Shown here: in pieces, positions 52,294 to 59,612 of the stretch | Numbering within the stretch: the stretch's first letter is position 1 | Layout: each line of letters begins with the position of its first letter | NCBI GenBank assembly: GCA_015065615.1 | Contig: SVPY01000011.1 | Span: forward strand, 1 to 64,000 | Length of the DNA: 64,000 nt | Direction of reading: 5' to 3' | Source: Oscillospiraceae bacterium | GTDB taxonomy: Bacteria; Bacillota; Clostridia; Oscillospirales; Acutalibacteraceae | Made by a program: the position numbers and the translations under genes | The notes under the pieces: generated by a model | The model's database searches: none | Told to the model about the DNA's origin: nothing | The model's input: the letters and a program-made list of their open reading frames with translations, nothing else

Positions 52294-54222
52294 ATGAAAA
52301 AAATAAGGAATATAGGAATTTTCGCCCACGTTGATGCAGGTAAAACATCTCTTTCGGAGCAAATACTTTTAAAAGCAGGCGCAATACGAAACAAAGGCAG
52401 TGTAGATAGCGGCACAGCCCATACCGATACTCTTCCCGTTGAAAGAAGACGCGGTATTTCGGTTAAATCTACCTGTGTAAATTTTAATCTGGGCGATACC
52501 GCAATAAATTTAATCGACACCCCGGGACACGTGGATTTTTCTGCCGAAGTTGAGCGTTCTTTCTGGGCGCTTGACGGCGCAATTTTAGTGATTTCCGCCG
52601 TTGAAGGCGTAGAGCCGCAAACGGAAGTTCTTTTTGAAGCTATGAAGGAGCAGAATTTACCTCTCTTCTTCTTTATCAATAAGCTGGACAGAGACGGCGC
52701 CGACCTTAATAAAACCTACGAGGATATAAAAAATAAGCTGACTAAAAATGCGGTGCTGATTTCAGATTTTGACTTAGTTACAGACGCCGTTTGTGAAAGA
52801 AACGACGAGCTGATGGAATTATACTTAATGGGCGAGGAAATTTCTGAAGAAACTATCAATAAAGAGCTTTTTGATCTCTCAAAAAAAGCAGAACTTCACC
52901 CCGTACTGGCGGGCTCTGCCTTAAAAGGAGAAGGAATAGAAGAAGTTTTGGAGGGCATTATAAACTATTTACCCGAACCTTCAAATTCTGAGGAGCTTTC
53001 CGCAGTGGTTTTTGCCGCTAAAGAGGATAAGACATTAGGCAGAGGAGTTTATATAAGAATGTTCGGCGGTTTGCTTTCAAACCGCGCCGCTATCACCTTG
53101 CCCGTCGGTATTGACCCCCTTACAGGTGAAGAAAAAACGGTACAAAGTAAAATAACCCAGATCCATTCTGCCAACGGCGCTGTTACCGGCTCTATTGCAT
53201 CAGGCGAAATAGGGGTGGTTTACGGCCTCGGAAATATAAAAATCGGTCACGTTATAGGCAGTGAACCCGAAAACAAAAATATTCTTCCCGGTAAACTTCG
53301 CACACCCTTGATTACGGTTCAGGCAATTCCCGAAAATAAGGATGAGATGCAAAATTTAAGAAAAGCCTGCGAAATTTTATCAGGTGAAGACCCGCTTCTC
53401 TCAGTTCAGTACGTAAGTACCCTTAACGAACTTCATTTAAAAGTTATGGGTACAATTCAACTTGAAATTTTGGAAGAACTGCTTTTAACCAGATTTAATT
53501 TAAAGGTCAAATTCACTCCTCCCGCTATAATATATAAGGAAACAATCAGCGAAAAAGCCACCGGCTTCGTAGCATACACAATGCCCAAACCCTGCTGGGC
53601 AGTTTTAAAATTTGAAATAGAACCCGCAGAAAGAGGCAGCGGCGTTACTTTCAGTTCCGTTGTTCCTGTTAAGGATATTATGGCAAGGTACCAGCATCAG
53701 GTAGAGCAGGCTTTACCCCTTGCACTCAGCCAAGGCAGACTCGGCTGGCAGGTAACTGACGTTAAGATAACTTTAGTCGGCGGCGGCCATCATTTAATTC
53801 ACACTCATCCTCTTGATTTTATCGTTGCTACTCCTATGGGAATTCAGGATGGTCTATTGAGAGGCGGCAGTACGTTATTAGAGCCTATTCTCAGAATTAA
53901 GTTCATTCTCCCCTCTGAATGTGTGGGCAGAGTAATGAGTGACGTTGTATCTATGAGGGGCGAAGTTCTTGACAGCTTTGCAGACGGTGACAGAGTGATT
54001 TTGAACGCTCTCGTACCCGTAAAAACAAGTTTAGATTATTCCACCGCCCTTGCATCCTTCACAAGCGGCAGAGGCGCTATGAGTGTAAAGCTGGATTCTT
54101 ATAAAGAGTGTCCCTTAGAACTTGGTGCCACGGTTAAAAGAAGAAACGTTGACCCCCTTGATACAAGTAAATATATTCTGGCTGCAAGAAGCGCTTTGGA
54201 AGGCGGAATATTTGATTTATAA
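52294..54222 (+). CDS. Tet(M)/EF-G-like ribosome-associated GTPase
   Basis: A 642-residue translational GTPase of Tet(M)-like length. G motifs: AHVDAGKT (11-18), RRGIS with S56 (in place of the usual Thr), DTPGH (75-79) and NKLD (129-132). EF-G/Tet(M) domains II-V follow. The loop of domain IV that displaces tetracycline in Tet(M) (SPVSTPADF) is not found; THPLDF stands at the expected place (HLIHTHPLDF). So ribosome binding is likely but tetracycline protection is unproven. The ATG at 52294 is chosen over 52258 on an ACACGGAGAT site. It lies alone with own promoter and a bidirectional terminator. Confidence 0.8.
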   Translation: MKKIRNIGIFAHVDAGKTSLSEQILLKAGAIRNKGSVDSGTAHTDTLPVERRRGISVKSTCVNFNLGDTAINLIDTPGHVDFSAEVERSFWALDGAILVISAVEGVEPQTEVLFEAMKEQNLPLFFFINKLDRDGADLNKTYEDIKNKLTKNAVLISDFDLVTDAVCERNDELMELYLMGEEISEETINKELFDLSKKAELHPVLAGSALKGEGIEEVLEGIINYLPEPSNSEELSAVVFAAKEDKTLGRGVYIRMFGGLLSNRAAITLPVGIDPLTGEEKTVQSKITQIHSANGAVTGSIASGEIGVVYGLGNIKIGHVIGSEPENKNILPGKLRTPLITVQAIPENKDEMQNLRKACEILSGEDPLLSVQYVSTLNELHLKVMGTIQLEILEELLLTRFNLKVKFTPPAIIYKETISEKATGFVAYTMPKPCWAVLKFEIEPAERGSGVTFSSVVPVKDIMARYQHQVEQALPLALSQGRLGWQVTDVKITLVGGGHHLIHTHPLDFIVATPMGIQDGLLRGGSTLLEPILRIKFILPSECVGRVMSDVVSMRGEVLDSFADGDRVILNALVPVKTSLDYSTALASFTSGRGAMSVKLDSYKECPLELGATVKRRNVDPLDTSKYILAARSALEGGIFDL

Positions 54223-54255
54223 AAAGGTATAACAATAGCAATATAAAAATAGCAG

Positions 54256-54289
54256 CAAAAAAGGAGCTTATTAAAAGCTCCTTTTTAAT
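54256..54289. terminator. Bidirectional terminator between the GTPase gene and the paralogue cluster
   Basis: AAAAAAGGAGCTT (54257-54269) / AAGCTCCTTTTT (54275-54286) with T-runs on both strands. Confidence 0.8.
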
Positions 54290-55339
54290 TTATTTACTTC
54301 TATCCTCTATTTCTGCTGTTTTATTTTGATAAACGTTTACTATAACGTATCCATCTTTTGAGTTTTCGTCTGTTTTATAACTAAAATCAAAAGACCAGCA
54401 CTCGTTTTCTTTATTAAAGCTTCCATATAAACGTTCATATTCTTTGCCGTAATTTTCACTATACAGTTTATAAGCTAAATCTAAAGCTTCGTCGTAGCTT
54501 ATTATTTTTTCAGCAATAACCATAGTTGTAAAAATATTTTCAACGGTTTCTTTATTTTCATTGTACCACTCTTTAGCATCACTGAAAAAGATATCGTAAT
54601 TTCCCGGCACCAGACCTACATCAATCATGTCCCAATTTCCGATTTCGCCATAAGTACTTGCGCTCACTTTATATTTACCTGCACTGCAGCTTATTGAGGT
54701 AAGACCCGTACCGCAAATTCCGTAATCCTTGCAATACGCAATTCCTATATGGCCTTTTTCGCCCTTAGGCCGGAATTTAACACTGAATAAGCCTCCGTAA
54801 ACTTCGCTTACACCGCCTACAGCTTCGTACTCCCAGCCTTCCGGCACTTTAATTCTTATACTTTGGTTGCCCGATTCATAATATACGTCCTGCCAATTTG
54901 AGGTATCAAGAGTAATCCCCTTTTTCTCCCTTAAAATATCATCTACAAAACCTCTTTCTATCAGTGGCTCAAGCATTTCGTCGGAAATATCATCTACTGT
55001 GCCTTCTTCAATAAGTACACAATTTTTAAATCTCATATATTTTCCTTCACGAGAATTGAATTTAGGTTCTCCAATAAGCAAAACCAAATCTCCCGTTGTC
55101 AGCGTATCAGTTAAATAATGTTTGTTATCATAATAGTGAATCTCTGAGACTTTACCGTCATATTCAAAGAAAATAGTACCGTCGTCACTTACTATACATC
55201 TTGAAAGTGCCGTATCGTATCCTTTTTCTTCAGCTTCTTTGATAAGTTTTTCTATATTTACGTCATTTGAGCAGGAAGCAAAAAGAATACCTGTAATTAT
55301 CGAAATAATCAAAACACACAAACTTTTAAAAGTTTTCAT
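54290..55339 (-). CDS. Lipoprotein, third member of a tandem exported paralogue family
   Basis: A 349-residue lipoprotein: signal helix 5-21 and lipobox L-F-A-S-C23. A region at about 155-270 (VPEGWEYEAVGG, FSVKFRPKGEKGHIGIAYC, YGICGTGL, GKYKVSASTYGEIGNWDMI, IFTTMVIAE) corresponds to the shared domain of the two upstream genes. The preceding 130 residues contain a beta-type module unique to this member. Another region near the C-terminus (ECWSFDFSYKTDE) resembles the end of the product at 55885-56634. Function unknown; the three genes form an operon with a promoter near 56710. Confidence 0.75.
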   Translation of the reverse strand: MKTFKSLCVLIISIITGILFASCSNDVNIEKLIKEAEEKGYDTALSRCIVSDDGTIFFEYDGKVSEIHYYDNKHYLTDTLTTGDLVLLIGEPKFNSREGKYMRFKNCVLIEEGTVDDISDEMLEPLIERGFVDDILREKKGITLDTSNWQDVYYESGNQSIRIKVPEGWEYEAVGGVSEVYGGLFSVKFRPKGEKGHIGIAYCKDYGICGTGLTSISCSAGKYKVSASTYGEIGNWDMIDVGLVPGNYDIFFSDAKEWYNENKETVENIFTTMVIAEKIISYDEALDLAYKLYSENYGKEYERLYGSFNKENECWSFDFSYKTDENSKDGYVIVNVYQNKTAEIEDRSK

Positions 55340-55370
55340 ATTGACCTCCCTATGTGTACTTTATAAACGT

Positions 55371-55874
55371 TTAACCTAATTTAACTGTGGAAAGAATTTC
55401 CATTACCTCGTCACTATACTGATAATACCAGAAGGCAGTATCATTATTGGCAATATAAATTCCTTCTGTATCAAGAAAATTTATGTAAGACCAGTAGTTT
55501 GCATAACCATAGGTACCCTTTACAGCTTTATATTCACCTACTGTTATCTCTTCTACGTTCAACTCCGTACCGCATACACCAAAACGTTCACGATAGCTCA
55601 CGCTGATATATCCACCGTCAACACCCTCAGGTTTAAAATCTATACTGAAATTTACTAAAAGATGCTCTAATCCTTCTTTATTAATTGTATATTCCCATCC
55701 TTCGGGAATATACATAGCTATTTTACCGCCGTTCTTTTCATATTCAACCAAGGTAGCATTTTCAAATACAGCTTTGTTTTCTGCCTTTTGGTCAGTTGTG
55801 CCAAAAAGGAAACCCACTATAAAAAACACAACAAATATGCTGATTATAATAACTATATTTTTCTTGTTTTTCAT
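55371..55874 (-). CDS. Membrane-anchored protein, second member of the tandem paralogue family
   Basis: A 167-residue protein: one N-terminal hydrophobic helix (about 6-26) followed only by the shared domain (MYIPEGWEYTINKEG, FSIDFKPEGVDGGYISVSY, FGVCGTEL, GEYKAVKGTYGYANYWSYI, VMEILSTVKLG). It is the shortest member and defines the domain limits. No lipobox. Ten bases separate it from the upstream and 31 from the downstream paralogue. No known family recognised. Confidence 0.75.
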   Translation of the reverse strand: MKNKKNIVIIISIFVVFFIVGFLFGTTDQKAENKAVFENATLVEYEKNGGKIAMYIPEGWEYTINKEGLEHLLVNFSIDFKPEGVDGGYISVSYRERFGVCGTELNVEEITVGEYKAVKGTYGYANYWSYINFLDTEGIYIANNDTAFWYYQYSDEVMEILSTVKLG

Positions 55875-55884
55875 ACTTTACCCC

Positions 55885-56634
55885 CTATATCTCATCAACT
55901 TCTACCGATAATACCGCACCTTCACTGTCTATTTTAACAATATGCATTTCTGTTTTATTACTTTTGAAATAGAAATACCTGGCAAACCAACAACCTTCAG
56001 CAGCATCGTAATAACCGTTACTATCGTCATAATTTTCAGGAACTTCGCTTTTGCCTATATTTAAAGCATCTTCAGCTCTCATATTTCCTTCGCCGAGAAC
56101 CGAATCAGCAATTATATCGAGAACTGTATCATTGTACTTTTCAAGCCACGCGGCGTTTTCTCCGTATATCAAGTAGCATCCCATAAACCCTTCAAGTGTC
56201 ATGTAAGCCCAGCTCTCAGCCCCGGGATATATATGTATCCAGCCATTTTTATCACCTAAGGTTATCATACTGCCTTCGTATTGATATTGCTCGTACTTGG
56301 CACCAACGTCAAAGTAATTTTTGCAGTGAACTACTTCTACAAAGCCTTCTTCGTCACTTGGTTTAAAACCCAGCGAGAAAATTTTTGTGGTTTCTTCGTT
56401 TTCACTTTCGTCTATTTCGTAAACCCAATTTTCAGGTAAATTGATTTTTACGCTTCCGTAGCCTTTTTCGAAACTTACCTGATAAGTTTTCACTGAGGTA
56501 ATTACCTCACTCTTACCTACAAGGTTTACTGCAACTTCAGGTTTGATAAATATTTTTGCAGCTGTGACACCTAACAAAAAGGCCACTAAACCGGCTATTA
56601 CTCGCAGGCACCACCTTGTTATTTTTTCTTTCAT
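55885..56634 (-). CDS. Membrane-anchored protein, first member of the tandem paralogue family
   Basis: A 249-residue protein: N-terminal hydrophobic helix (about 10-30), then the shared domain (INLPENWVYEIDESE, FSLGFKPSDEEGFVEVVHC, GSMITLGDKNGWIHIY, YNDTVLDIIADSV; the Gly-x-Cys-Gly motif of the others is diverged), then an extra C-terminal part (about 180-249; ALNIGKSEVPENYDDS, GCWFARYFYFKSNKTEM) shared in type with the end of the lipoprotein. It heads a three-gene operon. Unknown function. Confidence 0.75.
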   Translation of the reverse strand: MKEKITRWCLRVIAGLVAFLLGVTAAKIFIKPEVAVNLVGKSEVITSVKTYQVSFEKGYGSVKINLPENWVYEIDESENEETTKIFSLGFKPSDEEGFVEVVHCKNYFDVGAKYEQYQYEGSMITLGDKNGWIHIYPGAESWAYMTLEGFMGCYLIYGENAAWLEKYNDTVLDIIADSVLGEGNMRAEDALNIGKSEVPENYDDSNGYYDAAEGCWFARYFYFKSNKTEMHIVKIDSEGAVLSVEVDEI

Positions 56635-56683
56635 TATTTCGCCTCCTTAATTTTTACACATTTGTATTACTATCTCTATTTAT

Positions 56684-56712
56684 ATATTATCACAATGTAT
56701 AGTATTTGTAAA
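56684..56712 (-). promoter_or_regulatory. Promoter of the three-gene paralogue operon
   Basis: Minus strand TTTACA (complement of 56707-56712), 17-base spacer, TAATAT (complement of 56684-56689), 50 bases before the start at 56634. Confidence 0.65.
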
Positions 56713-56807
56713 TAGGTAATACCGTTTTTTTGACAAAAACTATGTGGTTTTGTTTCATTTTTATATACATTTTAAATTTATACCATATATATTTTTTAAA
56801 AAACTTG

Positions 56808-56816
56808 TGATATAAT
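56808..56816 (+). promoter_or_regulatory. Extended -10 promoter of the URO-D/AraC-corrinoid operon
   Basis: TGATATAAT (56808-56816) about 45 bases before the first gene of the operon; -35 is poor, so activation by a regulator is plausible. Confidence 0.6.
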
Positions 56817-56860
56817 TGATAAAAAAGAACGGAAATATTTTTATAAAGAGAGGATATGTC

Positions 56861-57982
56861 ATGACAAACAGAGAAAGAGCAATGAACCTTCTCCATTTTA
56901 AACCCGTTGACCGCCTTCCTGCTGTTCATTTCGGCTATTGGAGTGAGCTTTTAACAGAATGGGCGGAACAGGGCAAAATCCCGAAGGAATTGGCAGAACA
57001 CGGAAACTGTGACGGCAGCGTATACGACGAGGAACTGGACAAATTAATCGGCTGGGACTTTAACTGGTTCCGCTGCGCAGGCGCTGATATTGGTCTAAGA
57101 CCCGGTTTTGGCAATACTATTCTTGAAATTCTTCCCGACGGCACAAAAAGAATTCAGAATAACGACGGCCTTATAGAAAAAATTAAGCCCGGCGTAACCT
57201 CTATCCCTTCTGAAGACGATTATCTTTTAAAGGACAGAGAAGCATTTGAAACTCTCTATAAACCCAAAATGCAGTTTACTCCTGAGAGAGTTAATTTAGA
57301 ATATTTCAAAAATTTCAACGAAACAAGAAGATGGGACGTACCTGTGGGTCTTAATTTAGGCAGCGTGCTCGGCAGAATAAGAGATATGTGCTCCGTTGTA
57401 GGTATGAGCTACTTGATTTATGATGATGACGAAGAATTATTTGCCGAAATAGTTGATACATGGGCAGAAATGCAGTACAAATGCGCCGAAGCTATTCTTG
57501 AAACAGGCGCTAAATTTGACTTTGCTCACTTCTGGGAAGATATCTGCTTTAAAAACGGTCCCCTTCTCTCCCCTGAAATTTTCGATGAGCTTTGCGCAAA
57601 GCATTACAAAAAGAGAACTGACCTTTGCCATAAATACGGCATTGACATTATCTCCCTTGACTGCGACGGTGTAACCGAAAAATTACTTCCCACCTGGTTT
57701 AATAACGGTGTTAACACAATGTTCCCCATCGAAATCGGTGTATGGGGAGACCAGTTTGAACCTGCAAGAAACAAATTCGGCAAAGGTATGCTTGGTATAG
57801 GCGGTATGGATAAAACAGCCCTTCGCAAAGATAAAGCCGCAGTTGATAAAGAAATTGAAAGAATGAAGCGCTTAGCTTCAATGGGCGGCTTTATTCCCTG
57901 CCCCGACCACAGACTTATGCCCGGTACTAAATTTGAGCTCGTTCAGTATTACGCTGACGAGATAAAGAAGATTAAGATTTAA
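56861..57982 (+). CDS. URO-D superfamily protein (DxDG variant), first gene of the corrinoid operon
   Basis: A 373-residue URO-D/MtaA-fold protein, started at ATG 56861 after AGAGAGG; an upstream ATG at 56816 lies within the promoter. TNRERAMNLLHFKPVDRLP is the standard start. The loop that holds zinc in MtaA reads D267-C-D269-G, and the C-terminal loop FIPCPDHRLMPGT keeps C347 and D349-H350. This is the subgroup with a P-x-PDHR ending, seen in many gut anaerobes. Methyl transfer from a methylated substrate to a corrinoid or thiol is the likely role. The AraC-corrinoid fusion gene follows after 30 bases. Confidence 0.82.
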   Translation: MTNRERAMNLLHFKPVDRLPAVHFGYWSELLTEWAEQGKIPKELAEHGNCDGSVYDEELDKLIGWDFNWFRCAGADIGLRPGFGNTILEILPDGTKRIQNNDGLIEKIKPGVTSIPSEDDYLLKDREAFETLYKPKMQFTPERVNLEYFKNFNETRRWDVPVGLNLGSVLGRIRDMCSVVGMSYLIYDDDEELFAEIVDTWAEMQYKCAEAILETGAKFDFAHFWEDICFKNGPLLSPEIFDELCAKHYKKRTDLCHKYGIDIISLDCDGVTEKLLPTWFNNGVNTMFPIEIGVWGDQFEPARNKFGKGMLGIGGMDKTALRKDKAAVDKEIERMKRLASMGGFIPCPDHRLMPGTKFELVQYYADEIKKIKI

Positions 57983-58012
57983 GCATTTTATTTATTTGAT
58001 ATTGGTGATATT

Positions 58013-59557
58013 ATGGAACATCCCTCAGAAAACAACCTGCAAAACATAATACAAAACGCCAAAACTTTCAATGAGATACACAGCGGTGATATAAGTCTTT
58101 CGCGCCTTCACGTAAGTGATATGATCGAAATAGGCCTTGTAACTGAAGGTAAAGGCATTCATAAAATTTTAGGTGAAACAATAGAGTGTGCTGCAGGCGA
58201 TATTTATATTGTTGGCGGCGGTGTTCCTCACGGATTTTTCGCATTAAACGAGAAAGAGTTTCCCACTGTGCAGCTTTTATCCTTCAATGCTGATGAATGT
58301 CTGCAGGGCGAGTATGCCGATATAGGCAGCAGTGATTATTGCTACGGTGTTTTCAGGGATAATTCCTTAATATCCTACGCTATGCTCTCTTCAAAAGCTC
58401 TGGATGAAATTTCAAACATTCTCCTTATGCTTAAAAAAGAACTGACGAATAAAAAAGAGAGATGGCAAACTGCCGCTCATTCTTACCTTATACTCTTACT
58501 GATAACCGTAAGCCGATATATAAATATGGCTCAGACCCAGACCCCCATACGCTCCAAAGAATGGGCAGCTGCCTCTGAAGCCGTACGTGCGGTACTGGAA
58601 AGATACAGCGACAGCGAGCTGACTTTGGAATCTATAGCATCTTCCCTTTATATGAGCAAATCAAGGCTGAGCCGTATTTTCCAGAGAGAAATAGGCGAAA
58701 GTTTTCTGGATTATGTAAGAAACGTAAGAATAAACCGAGCCTGTTCACTGCTTAAAAACACAACTCTGACTAACGAAGAGATAGTAAGAAGCTGCGGCTT
58801 AAAGGATATTCCCTCATTCTACCGCGTTTTTAAAGCAGTTGTGGGGCAAACCCCTTATCAATACAGAATGTCTCACTCTGCTTTTAACCGATTAAGCAAA
58901 GAAGAAGCCACTACCAGCATATTAAACGACATTTGCGATAATATGCAGATCGGTAAAAATAAGAACGTGAAAAATCTTGTTGAACTTGCTATTAAAGCCG
59001 GCATACCTCCAAAGCAAATTTTAAACGATGGTTTACTCAGAGGTATGAGTATTGTAGGCGTTAAATTCAAGAAAAATGAGATTTACGTTCCTGAAGTTCT
59101 GCTCGCCGCACGAAGCATGAATGAATCAATTGCACTTTTAAAAAGTGAATTTGAAGAAAGCTTTACAAATTTTAAAGGCAGAGTATGCATAGGAACTGTG
59201 CAGGGAGATTTACACGATATAGGAAAAAATTTAGTTAAAATGATGATGGAAGCCAGAGGACTTGAAGTTATCGATTTAGGCACTGACGTTTCTCCTGAAA
59301 CTTACGTAAACACAGCTATAGAGAAAAAATGCAGCGTAATCTGCTGTTCTGCTTTGCTTACTACTACCATGGGCGCAATTGAAGAAGTTGTAAAGCTCTC
59401 GGAATCTGCAGGTATTCGCGATAAAGTAAAAATACTTATAGGCGGCGCACCTGTTACTGAAGAATTTTGTAAAAAAATCGGTGCAGACCGCTATACACCC
59501 GATGCAGCCACTGCCGCCGAAGCTGCTGTGGAATTTTGCAGTATGCAAATAAACTAA
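58013..59557 (+). CDS. AraC-family transcription factor fused to a methyltransferase-type corrinoid-binding module
   Basis: A 514-residue fusion. Cupin-like sensing domain about 25-95 (GKGIHKILGETIECAAGD, VPHGF). Helix-rich region 110-175. AraC DNA-binding domain about 185-292, with both HTH units (LTLESIASSLYMSKSRLSRIF and LTNEEIVRSCGLKDIPSFYRVF). A corrinoid-binding cap about 300-385 (IPPKQILNDGLLRGMSIVGVKF, IYVPEVLLAARSMN) and a Rossmann B12 domain about 388-510, having G398-D399-L-H401-D-I-G404 (base-off ligand His401), S446-x-L448 and G477-G478-A-P. These are all hallmarks of MtaC/MtbC-type corrinoid proteins. It lies between two URO-D/MtaA-type genes in one operon, so it may serve as methyl carrier, corrinoid sensor, or both. 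Confidence 0.92.
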   Translation: MEHPSENNLQNIIQNAKTFNEIHSGDISLSRLHVSDMIEIGLVTEGKGIHKILGETIECAAGDIYIVGGGVPHGFFALNEKEFPTVQLLSFNADECLQGEYADIGSSDYCYGVFRDNSLISYAMLSSKALDEISNILLMLKKELTNKKERWQTAAHSYLILLLITVSRYINMAQTQTPIRSKEWAAASEAVRAVLERYSDSELTLESIASSLYMSKSRLSRIFQREIGESFLDYVRNVRINRACSLLKNTTLTNEEIVRSCGLKDIPSFYRVFKAVVGQTPYQYRMSHSAFNRLSKEEATTSILNDICDNMQIGKNKNVKNLVELAIKAGIPPKQILNDGLLRGMSIVGVKFKKNEIYVPEVLLAARSMNESIALLKSEFEESFTNFKGRVCIGTVQGDLHDIGKNLVKMMMEARGLEVIDLGTDVSPETYVNTAIEKKCSVICCSALLTTTMGAIEEVVKLSESAGIRDKVKILIGGAPVTEEFCKKIGADRYTPDAATAAEAAVEFCSMQIN

Positions 59558-59585
59558 ACTAAATTAAATTAAATTAAATTAAATT
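59551..59585 (+). repeat. Pentanucleotide tandem repeat (AAACT)2(AAATT)5
   Basis: Seven tandem 5-base units start within the last codons of the AraC-corrinoid gene and run to 13 bases before the AAAGGAGAG ribosome binding site of the next gene. Five of the seven units are identical. Repeats of this sort can change length by slippage; here a change would alter the spacer between the two genes, with little effect on the final codons. Confidence 0.85.
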
Positions 59586-59612
59586 TAAATAAATATAAAG
59601 GAGAGTATATTT

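Noticed and set aside
52294-54222. Calling the GTPase a tetracycline resistance determinant
   Set aside because: The domain IV loop typical for drug displacement is not present, so the resistance claim is not supported by sequence.
56640-56860. A cobalamin riboswitch upstream of the corrinoid operon
   Set aside because: The 225-base gap is AT-rich, has promoters for both directions and shows no B12-box-like GCCACTG or the needed stems.
58013-59557. Two separate genes (AraC and corrinoid protein) joined by an error
   Set aside because: The frame is continuous with a natural linker near 290-300, and no stop or second ribosome binding site is found before the B12 cap. An assembly fault cannot be ruled out without reads.
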